Assembly: GCF_907164915.1 (NCBI RefSeq)
Contig: NC_061863.1
Location: 47,217,382-47,281,381 of the forward strand
Direction of reading: 5' to 3'
DNA length: 64,000 bases
Source: Impatiens glandulifera
Lineage: Eukaryota; Streptophyta; Magnoliopsida; Ericales; Balsaminaceae
Shown: piece after piece, positions 21,440 to 32,248 of the stretch
Position numbering within the stretch: the stretch's first letter is position 1
Layout: each line of letters begins with the position of its first letter
The notes under the pieces: model-generated
Databases searched by the model: none
What the model was told of the DNA's origin: nothing
The model's input: the letters and a program-made list of their open reading frames with translations, nothing else
Program-made: the position numbers and the translations under genes

Positions 21440-23745
21440 GGAAAAGGACATCACGATCTTAAAAATTGATTGCTTTATTATACATGACTGACACAAAAAT
21501 CATAAAGTTTAAAACCATCCTAATGCTTTTGTCCTCTCTATAGGCATCTAAGTTCTATAACCTCTCTCTCTTTCATTTCATTTTTTTTAATATTTATTTA
21601 TTTTAACAACAATTTAATTCTAGAGGAGTTTAGATACATGAATATATGATCAATCAAAATGTTTTTTTTAGATTAGAGTTTAAGATCTCATTGTTTTAAG
21701 TCTAAATCTTATACATTTTTCAACTTTTAGTTATATGTACATATCAAATTTAAACTCTTAATTTAACTAATATAAGGATATTTGCGTGACAAGAATTAAT
21801 CAAATATGATCAAAATAAGTTGTGAAATAGCGATAGTTTATATTACAATTTAGAAAATATCTCTTTAATTTAAATTAATAATCAAGTTCACACATTAAAA
21901 CGACCATTTAATAAATATATAATTAAATTGAGAAAAGAAAAAATAATAATCAAAAAGTAGAAAAATGAAAGTTATCTTCTTGTTAACCTATATCAAATAT
22001 GTCATTTTAATATTTCTAAAGTATCAATTTCAAATTCACACCTTCTAAGATTTAATCTTTTTGAAAGGTGAAATGTAAATATTTTAAGAAATGCGAATAT
22101 TTCAACCACTAAGTCAATTATTATGGTACTATAAATTCAATTTATAATTATATATATATATATATATTTTATTTAAGTTTTTGACCAGCCTATTAATCCA
22201 TATATTAATTAAGATGTGAGTATTTAACTTAATCACTATATAAATACATTAACTAAAGTACTACAATGTGAAATTATGCATTATTTACTTTATAAAACAC
22301 AATTTAAGTTAGAAAATTTATATCCTCTAACATTACAAAAGAAATATATGAGTTGTACATTTAAATTTTTAACTTAGTTGGTTAGATTAATAATCTAAAG
22401 ATCATTTATTCAAAATTTTCTAATTATTTTTTATTTAATTTAAGTGACTCGCTCCAATTTCTCGTGCACGGATCGTCCCCAAATTTTACATTCAAGTTTT
22501 AGTTGTATTATTAGTAACGGTAATTTGAAGTTAATTGTTATTATATAAATTTCAAATATATTAATATATAATAATATATTTGTTAAAAATTATCCTAATT
22601 TTATTAAGAATTTTAAATATTCTTATAATATAGTCATTATATAATTATATAATTATATATTAATTTTCTTAAACCTAATAGATGTAATTTAATATAAATA
22701 TAATATAATAAATATCTTTTTAACAAAATACTTATTTTTATAAAAGTGAGATTTTTTTACCTTTTCAAGCATTGTTATTCATCTATTATAATTCTTCTTT
22801 TTTACACAATTTATTTTAAATTTAGATGTTAAATTCTAAGCTATTTCAATGTAAGCTCAAAGAAGAACACTAAGTACATTTACAATGCCTCTCATTTAAG
22901 GAATCCATATCTAAGTTCTTCTCTTCCATTTTTCTTATTTATTAGAATACATTTATAATATTAAAAAATAATTATTATATATTTTGATAATGCTTATAAA
23001 TAAAATTATATATATTTAGAACGTCTCAAATATTAAAACATTTCAAAATAAAATTATTGTCCCAAAATATTTTATTCTAAATTATTATTACTTACATAAT
23101 TTGATTGATCAGTATTTAGTAAATATTTAAATAGTTATTCGAAATAAAATTTATTATAAATCATTTATATATAAAACCAGAATTTAAAAAAAAAATATAT
23201 ATATATATATTGTTAAAAAAAATATTTGAAATAATTATTAATTTTAAACAATAAATATATAATTTAAAATTATTAATCTTATTAAAAAATTCAATAACAA
23301 AATTTCAAAATGTTTTTTATTTTATAATAAAATAACTATTAAGATACCAAATTCAAGATTTCAATCTCATTTAAAACCAGGTAATACATGATTGTTATTG
23401 CTATCTTTCTAAAATTTTAATTTTAATAAAGATGCAATCGGTCTAGTAATTAGTTTATCATCTGGCTAATTTCCTACATTATTTATCATAAAATACCAAT
23501 TAATTATTAAAAGTAAACTGAAGAACAATTTATGGGCTTTGGAAATATCTTATAATAAAATAAATCCATACATGCAATTAAGAAAAAAGGATTAAAACTA
23601 ATCCACTTTAATTGAAAGGGTTTTTAGGAAGAGTTAGATTGAAGACAATCATATCTTTCGTTTTTTTAACCCTATAGAAGATACTGATAAAAAAAAGCAG
23701 AAAATAAGAAAAGCATTGTTGAGATCGAGATGATTGATTCCCTGT
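21440..23745. other. AT-rich spacer
   Basis: About 2.3 kb with no gene supported; simple AT tracts including (TA)n at 22149-22167 and 23193-23210. The last few hundred bases before 23745 form the 3' flank of the OVATE gene. Confidence 0.5.
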
Positions 23746-23749
23746 TTGA

Positions 23750-24685
23750 TCAAGCTCCACTAGAAAATAGGGTTTCCCGAATCTCTGCATAGACCTTCAT
23801 GATCACTTCATGGTGGCACATGGAGTTCAGAGATAAATATGTCTGCAATAATTTCTCAAGATCCCTAGCCGAAAATAACTGCTTCTCCACTACCATCAGC
23901 ACCATCGAATCCCTGAAATCGCTATATGGATCTTTTGATGTCTTTATCACAGGAAATCCAGGATTTGTACCACCCATTATTAGCTTCCCCAGTTCTTCTG
24001 GTGACTTAATGGAAAGATTCCTTGATTTAGTACCACCGATTATCAGTTTCCCTTTTTCTTTTGATCTCAGCCTCATGGATCCCTTTCTTCTACGAAAGGA
24101 AGTCGATGTATCAGATCTCGATGTGAAAAGGGTAGTCTCTTCTTCTTCGTCCTCCTCGTCTTCTTCGCCATAGGAGCTGTAAAACTCCTGGTAGTATTTG
24201 TCAAAATCGCACTTCTTAGACAAATGGACCGGCTTTCTCTTCCTGTTATTTTTAGGGTATCTCGAACTCGGTTTCTTTTGTGCTGGGGTGAGTTGATGGA
24301 GGAAAGTGTTGTGAGGCGTAATGGGTGTCGGGGGAGGGGACATCCCACCGTCCTCTCTTATTGAGTGTAAGAGGAGAGAAAGATGATCAGAGGAATTGAC
24401 TCTCCGGCGAGGAACAACTAGTGTGTTGTTGAAGGAGTAGGTGGGATCGATAATTTTGCCTAGTTGAGTCTGCCTTATGAGGTTAGTAGAGGACAGAGAT
24501 TTCAACCTTGGAGAAAAAAGATCGATGAGCTGACTGCGCTGGGGTAGCTTAAGGGCGGGGGAGACAACACTGGAGGACAAACATCGGGTATTGCAGTATC
24601 CGAGGGTGGAATTGATTATCCGGGAAATTTTCAGCTTCAGGTTCCTCTGGTTCAGGTTCAGGTTTTGGTTCTCCATTGCAATCAA
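23750..24685 (-). CDS. OVATE family protein (OFP), transcriptional repressor
   Basis: This single-exon gene encodes 311 aa. The C-terminal OVATE domain spans about residues 246-308. It begins SKDPYSDFRDSMVLMVVEKQ, continues with DLEKLLQTYLSLN, and ends with VYAEIRETLFSSG, the family's usual last residues. The middle is basic, with nuclear-localisation-like clusters (NNRKRKP, RRRKGSMRLRSKEK), an acidic run EEDEEDEEEE, and a doubled GKLI-GGT motif. OFPs are plant nuclear repressors that act with BELL/KNOX homeodomain and TRM proteins in organ shape and secondary walls. Single exon, C-terminal domain and length all fit the family. The nearest subgroup is probably OFP6/7/8, which is inference. 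An alternative start is Met4. Confidence 0.92.
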   Translation of the reverse strand: MIAMENQNLNLNQRNLKLKISRIINSTLGYCNTRCLSSSVVSPALKLPQRSQLIDLFSPRLKSLSSTNLIRQTQLGKIIDPTYSFNNTLVVPRRRVNSSDHLSLLLHSIREDGGMSPPPTPITPHNTFLHQLTPAQKKPSSRYPKNNRKRKPVHLSKKCDFDKYYQEFYSSYGEEDEEDEEEETTLFTSRSDTSTSFRRRKGSMRLRSKEKGKLIIGGTKSRNLSIKSPEELGKLIMGGTNPGFPVIKTSKDPYSDFRDSMVLMVVEKQLFSARDLEKLLQTYLSLNSMCHHEVIMKVYAEIRETLFSSGA

Positions 24686-24760
24686 AGCGAGGAAGGAAGA
24701 AGGAGAGATAGAGAGGTTCTTGAATGGAAGAAAGGTGGCACAGTCTAGGTTATGTCATAT

Positions 24761-24780
24761 GTAGTATATATATATATAAA
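24761..24780 (-). promoter_or_regulatory. TATA-like element upstream of the OFP gene
   Basis: The minus strand has a TATATATATATA run about 75-95 nt upstream of the OFP start codon, a fitting distance for a core promoter with a short leader. It could also be a plain TA microsatellite. Confidence 0.4.
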
Positions 24781-24789
24781 ACTAGGTCA

Positions 24790-26701
24790 ATTTTGAGACT
24801 ATTTTTATTTTATTATTATTATTGTTTTGTCGGATTGTTTGTTTATTTGTGATTAATTTTGAAAACATAATTATTATTTAAGTGGGTGATAATTAAGTTT
24901 AAGAATATTTATATATTATTAATTATTTCTCTGAAAATAATGTTAGGGTGAAAAATAATAATTTATTTATTTATTGATGCCATGCATGGAAGAGAGGGAC
25001 AAAGGGAGCACTGTGTCATGCATGTTACCGGAGAAAAAAATGTCAACCTTTTACGGTGATTCGTTAGTCAGGCATAGACACAGACATTTTCATTTTCATT
25101 TACAATTAAATCGATGAAATGTTTGTCAATATGCTCATGTCCTTTTTGAATTTGCTCATCTGCTACACGACAATTTTCAAATCCTACTGGCGCGCATTGG
25201 TGCATGCGTGTATCTATCTATATATCTATATATATTTTTTGTTTTTATATATTATTTGATAAAAGGTATCAAATAATTTTACATATTTGAAAATCAAAAT
25301 TAATCATATTTTGCAGTGTTTTGATTTTAGCACATTGTTTCACGAGATCCGAGTTGGCCCCCAGCCGAGCCCATGGGTTAGGGGTTAGGACAAATCCACA
25401 AATTGTACACGGTTTTGGTAACGAGTTATTTATTTAAATAATTCATGATTATTTAAAAAGTTATGATTGATGTTTATTATGAGTAAATGGAGTTTTTTTT
25501 TTGGTAAAAAATATTAATATATAATAAAAAAGTTAAAATAAATAATGAATTGAGTAACCATTAATAAATGACATTATGAGCCATATTAGTTTTGTCGAAA
25601 TTTTTAGACTATTCGAACAACTATTTTTTAGTTAAATTTCAACCTCTTACATTATGTAACTCCCAACACTCAATATTAAATTATGTATCATTAATTTTAA
25701 ATAATTTAAATTTATATATATATTATTTTATTTATTCATTTATATTCTCTCTGTATATTTAATTCCTAATAATTATTTGATTTAAAAATTGAACCATGCC
25801 AAAATAAACAAAATTGATCTTGCTCACAATAAAGATGCCCTTTAGTTTGAGCATTTTTTTATTATATATGTTTTAATTTATTATCAGCATAATCACTATG
25901 AGACAAATGTTGTTTTAATATTATTAAAGGAGTGAATTCTTACAAAATAAAAAAAAAATATTTGATTTAAAATTTGAAACATGCCAAAAAACAAAATTGA
26001 TCTTGCTCACAATAAAGACTCCTTTTAGTTTGAGCATTCTTTATTATATATATTTTAATTTATTATCACCATAATCACTATGAGACAAATGTTTTAATAT
26101 TATTAAAAGAATGATTTCACTAGCTAATATTTATATAAGTGTGTTAATTACCTAGTAACCAAGACCTCAAACATCATTTCAGAACAACTCGTGATTTTAT
26201 CCAACCAATTTTTAAATTCATAACTTGGTTATGCATTTTAAAATGTTGAGAGATTAATACAATATTATGTAAGTTGAATAGAAACAAGACAATGACAAAT
26301 GAGATGACAAACTTTATGACATTAGGATATATGTTTGCTTTCTCAAATCTTCCATTAATTGCTTATGAATTTATATAAGGTACATAATTTAAAAACGTTT
26401 ACTTTCTTTTGTGGTAGATCATACATGATGAGTATATTATTATTATTATTTTATACAAAAATCCACATGATGGTATATAATATATCCGTTTGTAATCTCT
26501 AGGTCTTGGTGAGTCTGGAAATGAGGAACCAGTTTCCAAGGGCAAACAAACACATCAACTTAATTATATATTAATGATTAATTGGTATATATATATACAT
26601 GCACTTTATAAATAATTAGCTTCACGACAATCACATAAAACTAAATTTGCCTGCTGTTGTGCATTAATAATAGTTAAAGTATTTAAAAAAATAAAAAATT
26701 A
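24790..26701. other. AT-rich spacer between OFP and tRNA
   Basis: It contains the OFP upstream region, a 185-bp tandem duplication (listed separately) and otherwise simple AT-rich sequence. No gene is supported. Confidence 0.5.
25774..26115. repeat. Tandem duplication, period about 185 bp
   Basis: The segment from ATTTGATTTAAAA through the ATTGATCTTGCTCACAATAA and CACTATGAGACAAATG words is present twice, at about 25774-25945 and about 25960-26115, with small differences. It is a local duplication of non-coding DNA. Confidence 0.85.
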
Positions 26702-26783
26702 CGTCGCCTGAGAGATTCGAACTCTCGCGGGGAAACCCCATGTACTTAGCAGGCACACGCCTTAACCACTCGGCCAAAGCGAC
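26702..26783 (-). tRNA. tRNA-Ser (GCU anticodon)
   Basis: The 82-nt minus-strand sequence starts GTCGCTTTGGCCGAGTGG and closes with AGGCGAC plus a discriminator G. The acceptor stem GTCGCTT/AGGCGAC pairs with one G-T. The A box (TGGCCGAGTGG) and B box (AGTTCGAATCT) are present. The anticodon loop CTGCTAA gives GCU, and a long variable arm (GGGG/CCCC stem) is as expected for class II tRNA-Ser. A T-rich run follows as Pol III terminator. It reads serine codons AGC/AGU. No intron is present. Confidence 0.96.
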
Positions 26784-26789
26784 TTTTGA

Positions 26790-27520
26790 TTATTTTATTT
26801 ACAATACGTAAATAAGACACTAATACTACTATTGGTTGGTTTTAATTATTTAAATGTTTGTTAAATCTCGCATCTGTTGATCGTATGAGCTAAATCCCAA
26901 GATAAACGAACTTCCTTAAGTTCTAATTTTTATTTGTTATTACAACAATATTTAATGTTTTTTAAGCATACTAACAGGTAAATGTATATTATTTTTTATT
27001 TTTTTTAGAAATTAATATGAAATCTCATAATAATGATTTTTACTTTCATTTAAGATAGATATAAATATTTTATAGAATTTTTTTATAGAATCGCCGATTC
27101 TTGAGTATGTATGAATTTGTTGATCAAAACTAGTTATATCTATTGTTAATTATTTTACCATGTATCTAGGGTTATAGGGTAAGTCCAAGGCAGTCAATTT
27201 TATAAAATAAAGAAAAAAAATTTAGTAATTTTTAAACATAAAAAAATCTAATTTAGTGGTTTAGGATAAAAAAAAAAAATTATTATTTAATCATAAATTC
27301 TAACTTTACAAAAAAAAAAAAAATTATCAATTTTTTAACTGTCAAAATTCAAATATTTTTTAAGTTGGAACAGGCTAAAACTCGGGACCTCTGTACATTT
27401 ATCACTGTCTTCTTCAATATATATATTTTTTTTATTAGTTTCATCAGTTTTTTTTTTTGGTCAATATATATCTTCTTGTAGTAGTATAATAGACTATACA
27501 TTATTATATATATATATATA
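26790..27520. other. AT-rich spacer
   Basis: No gene or clear repeat; homopolymer A tracts and a TA microsatellite at its right end, where the long-inverted-repeat MITE sits. Confidence 0.5.
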
Positions 27521-27525
27521 CGAGG

Positions 27526-28118
27526 AATGATAGAGCGCGACTGTGAGACAGCGACTGGGAGAGCGATGTCTACGTGGGTTGACAGGTGGAATTAATAAAT
27601 AAATAAAAATATAATAATAATTAAAAAACGTTTTGTAGAATATTCTCTCTCCTCTTATTAATTAATTTCTCTCTTTTATTAAACCCTAAACTCTAAACTC
27701 TAAACCCTAAACCCTAAACTCTAAAACCTAAATCCTAAATACTAAATTCTAAACTCTAAACCCTTTTTAATTAATATCACTGATTAGTTGAATTATGAAT
27801 TTATCTCTTTTATTTTTATTTTATTTTTATAACTTTTCAATTCCTTTATTTATCAAATATTTTTTATGGTTTCTTTTTTCTTTTTTTTATTATTTTTTTT
27901 ATTGACTTATTAATACTTTTTTAGTTTTATTACTTATAAATAATTATAAATAAATATTTATCTAATATTTTTATTCTCACGATTAATAAAAAGAGAGAGA
28001 AAATAATTAATAATATGAGAGAAAAAATAATTAATAATAGGAGAGAGAATATTCCACCTGTCAACCCACGTAGGCATCGCTCTCCCAGTCGCTGTCTCAA
28101 GTCGCGCTCTCTATCATT
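27526..28118. mobile_element. MITE with inverted repeats of about 65-70 bp
   Basis: The left arm (27526-27592) and the inverted right arm (28051-28118) share AATGATAGAG, then GAGACAGCGACTGGGAGAGC, and GTGGGTTGACAGGTGGAAT, with only a few differences. A second inverted stretch (AATATTCTCTCTCCT) lies inside the left arm after a short insertion. Both ends lie in TA microsatellite, so a target duplication cannot be defined. No transposase is present. The superfamily is not assigned; long TIRs would fit a Mutator-like or foldback element. Confidence 0.85.
27680..27765 (+). repeat. Interstitial telomere-like array
   Basis: About twelve units of the plant telomere type CCCTAAA and its one-base variants (CTCTAAA, ATCCTAAA, ATTCTAAA) lie inside the MITE. 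It is degenerate and short, so it is not a chromosome end. Confidence 0.85.
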
Positions 28119-28119
28119 T

Positions 28120-28162
<43 letters not shown>

Positions 28163-28526
28163 ATCTCACAATTTAGTTAATTTTCAAACAGACTCTCCCA
28201 ATATTGTATGGTTTCCATATAACTTTGTTTTTAACTAATTTGCTTCTACAAATTGTTCCCATAGCTAGCTAGTTAATTAATTTGATTCCACAAAGTGATG
28301 AAAGTTTCTTCCCAGACAGTTGGAAATTCAATGGGTCTTAACTTTATTAGACGATATTTATAGAAAACATAGATATATAATGTAAATGATATAATTTAAA
28401 AAGTTCTGATAGTTTATCCAAAACTAATATACACATTTCCTTTTTTTTATCTCTCCCTATGGGACTATATTGGATAGGAATGACCTTAGCCGGTCCAAGT
28501 GCAAGTCCAGGGGTGAAGTTAGGCCA

Positions 28527-28771
28527 GAGCCGGTCTCGAGATTTGGGCTGCGTAGAAAAAAAAATATGATATATTTTTTTGTTATCCTAGGTCAAGTTTA
28601 AAAAATTGATAAAAAAAATATTCTTGGTGAAGTTTGAACATGTATGTTGAACCACTAAGCTACACCATTTTACAATTAAATTACAATAGAGTTTAGTAAA
28701 TATCTTAATATTTTTAACAAGTGGGCTGCCCTAGCCCGAGGGCTTGCCGGGCATACTCAGGCCCGGCCCTG
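28527..28771 (-). repeat. Dispersed GC-ended repeat, copy 1
   Basis: This is the same family as 37929-38225 but in inverse orientation. Shared words are CAGGGCCGG, GGGCTAGGGCAGCCCACT, GTAGCTTAGT and GCAGCCCAAATCTC. The two ends are GC-rich and partly complementary (GGGCCGG / CCGGCTC), and the middle is AT-rich. Confidence 0.8.
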
Positions 28772-28779
28772 AGTTAGGC

Positions 28780-29644
28780 CGACCTTAGGTAAAGGAACTT
28801 AATCAGTTACATATACCCCACCCAAATTTTCATATAATAGTATTATTTATCTTTTTTTTTTCCTTTTTTCTTTCTATTTTAATATTAAATATATATAATA
28901 TAATATATATACATATATAATTTTTTTTTATCTCATTTTTTCTCTTTTTGTATTATAATATATTACTCATTTTATATTATATATAAATATTAATTATAAA
29001 ATTTATAATTATTAATTAAAGAAAAATTTAGGGACATTTAAATTTGTATTGGACCCAATTCTCAAGTTCAACACCTCGGCATCCACTCGACTACATTTCA
29101 GTTTTCTTCTCCCGCTTCCCTCTCTTCCCTTTTCTGCTTCTATGTTATCTCTATTAAAAGTACACTAGAGATTTGGAAATACATTTTTAGGATATTTTTT
29201 TTTATCAATTATCAACTAATAATAATTTTAAACCTCGCTTAAAATATTTTGTATAAATATTTTCAACATTGTTTCATTTGTTAATTCGGCTTAATTTATT
29301 TTCAACACTAATCGTTCATTAAGTGAAATGAGCTATTCTTTGGATGTTCCTCAACAAATAAATTGTATAATCTTTGGATATTTTATATTGAATTTTATTT
29401 TTTTATAAATTGTTTATATAATTTGATATCAAGATAATTAATTTTTTATTTTTATTTTACCTACGTTATTTTTTATTGGCCGAATTACTAAATTGAGTCT
29501 TTTTATTAGACGTCAACTGAAATTTCGAACTTTGGCTTTGTTGGGTAGAGGTTATTTAAATAACCTCAAGAGAAAAAATGATGATAGTTGATGGTTTTGA
29601 AAAAAATGAGAATATTTTTTTTTGGTAAAAAAACTTAAAAGTAG

Positions 29645-29687
<43 letters not shown>

Positions 29688-32240
29688 AAAATTAAGAATA
29701 TTTTAGTATTTTAGTTAATTATATATGGTATAATTTGATTAATGAATGAGAAAGGAAATGAAGTGATGTTTGATTTTTAGGTTATTTGAATAACCTAAAG
29801 TCGAATAAGACCTTTTATTTTAAACCTCATAATTTGATACTTCTTATTTTTAAAATTATACAAAATAAAGTTTTATTCTATGTAGCGTTTTGATACGTGG
29901 TACAAATTATATATGGTATAAGTTATATAGAAGTATAAATTATAATGATGTATAAATTGTATAGGGTATTGATGTTTAGTATAATTATAAGAAATGATAT
30001 AAATTGTATATAGTTTATAATTTTGTGTTTAGTTTATAGTATAAGAATGTAGTACAAGTTATATAAATATAAATTAAAAAAATATTATTATTATTATTTT
30101 TTATGTTTACTTATATTAGAAATAATATTATTTATTATTATAAATTATTATAATGTTATTATTTAATAATTAATTAAATTTTAATTAAATTATAAAAAAA
30201 TAAATCTAAAATAAAATATAAATTATATTTATTTAATTTGAATATTATTAATAATTGAATAAAATAAACTTAAAATAATAATATTATTTATAATAAGTAA
30301 ATATATAAAATAATAATTAATAAAATTATTGTTATAAAAATAAATAAATAATTTTAATTAAAATATTAAACTATTTAAAAATATATATATTAAAAATAAT
30401 TATATATAATAATATTAAAACTAAATAAAATATATTTAATATATTGTATAATAATAAGTTATATATAATATTAATAAAAAGTATAATGATAAATTAAAAA
30501 TTAAGTGATATAAAAAAAGTGTTATATATAGCGTGAGACTAGTTATAATTTTATACTAAATATAAGTATAAATTTATACCGTAAAATTTTAACAAACACT
30601 ATATAAAAACACTATTGATATAGTAGTATAGTTTATACTATAATTATTTTTTAACAGACGTCCATGTCTGTTAGCGAGAGACCTTAATTTGTACAAATTA
30701 CAATGCGAAGTTCCCAATCCGTTAGGTTTTAAATAGGATGTCCGAAATTGCAATTGACACCCAACCTGAAGCCTTATTTTGTAATTCTGAACAAAAAAAA
30801 TCAGAAGATTAAAAAAAATAAGATCTGAAATATAAATTAACCTCCAATAAATAAATTGAGATCCCCAGTTACACAAATATGTCCGACAATATTTTTTTTT
30901 ATTTTTGTTAATGTTTAACTAACTAATTAAACGTGCTCAATCCTTAGACCCATTTATTCTCTTTAATTTCATCTCCCTAAACCAATTTCTTCTCTTTTCC
31001 TCTCTTAGGGGTTATGATCTCAACCCCTTGTCTACCTCCTATTTGATTATATTATTTGGTCGAGCTTTAGGCAGACTCAGCTATTTCCGTCACTTCACGG
31101 TACAAAGTTTTTCGAGTAACAAATTAGTTCGATGTATCGATCATTATAATAATCAATATTTATATAACCTTGATGTGATTTCGAGATAATAGAAATGAAA
31201 TTTAATTAGGTTTAGTTATGTTTAAATATGTGAACTACTGAAATCTCAATTTCAAGATGTCCATTTAAATAGGTTTAATAGTACTGTTTATTTTAAGATG
31301 ACCATTTTTATGGTGTAAGGCTAATGTTTGATTCTAATTCAATTACTGAGATGTGAATTCCATTAATCTGTCAATTTTATTAAGAATATTTATTATTTTG
31401 AAATTTATCTTTTTATTTATCAATTACGGTTTTCTTTTGTCTTACAAATAAGAAGTAAGAATTTAAAAATGACAATTTTTAAATAGCAAAAAAGTTGGCA
31501 AGCTTAAATTGTGTACATCTCCTACATAAATTTATCTAAAACCCTAAACATTAGTCACACAATTTAGAAGTGACATATTATTCATAATTAGCGGGATTAA
31601 GTTTTTTCACACAATTTATATGTACATGAATATAATTATTAGTCAAATTTTCATTTAAGATTTCTAAAATCTTAATAATATTATAACTTATTTAACATAT
31701 TTCAAATAAAAAGAGTTTTGCTTAAAAATAAAAAATATTATTACGTTACTTCAAAGACTAAACTTTAATTAAAAAAATCCAAATAATATTGTTGCCTTGT
31801 CTTTGTCTAAAGCTAAAAAATAGCTTAAAGTTCATTCTTATCCATTATTTTAAATTAAAAAATAAATAAGTCCCCGGAGCATTTTGGTTAGATAACTCTT
31901 AATGGGAATACAAAATAATATATTTAACAATCAGCCTTATATTAGTAACTGTCACTATATATATGTCAACTTAATTACCTATATATATTTATATTAAAGT
32001 GAATGTTGTGTGTATAATAAAGAATTGTACGGAAGAATTAATATATATTATGATTAAAGATTAAAGACATGTTCTTGTGAACCAAAATATATAAATAAAA
32101 AGTCATGTTACTTTCTCTGTCTGATGATGAAAGCAGAGAAGAAGTCAATAAATAAATTAATATGCAATTCAAAGACAGATAAAACTTATATATCCTATGA
32201 ATTATAATTAAACACCCCGTCATCCAATATATAACAACAA
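28780..32240. other. AT-rich spacer upstream of the PERK gene
   Basis: About 3.4 kb, extremely AT-rich, including (TA)n at 29648-29682. A less AT-rich patch at 30655-30880 (containing TTCCCAATCCGTTAGG) has an open minus frame, but no family was recognised. The last several hundred bases should hold the PERK promoter. Confidence 0.5.
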
Positions 32241-32248
32241 TTTATCTC

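Noticed and set aside
30589..30876. Minus-strand open frame of 95 codons
   Set aside because: The sequence is less AT-rich than its surroundings, but no motif or family was recognised in any frame, and no splice pattern supports it.
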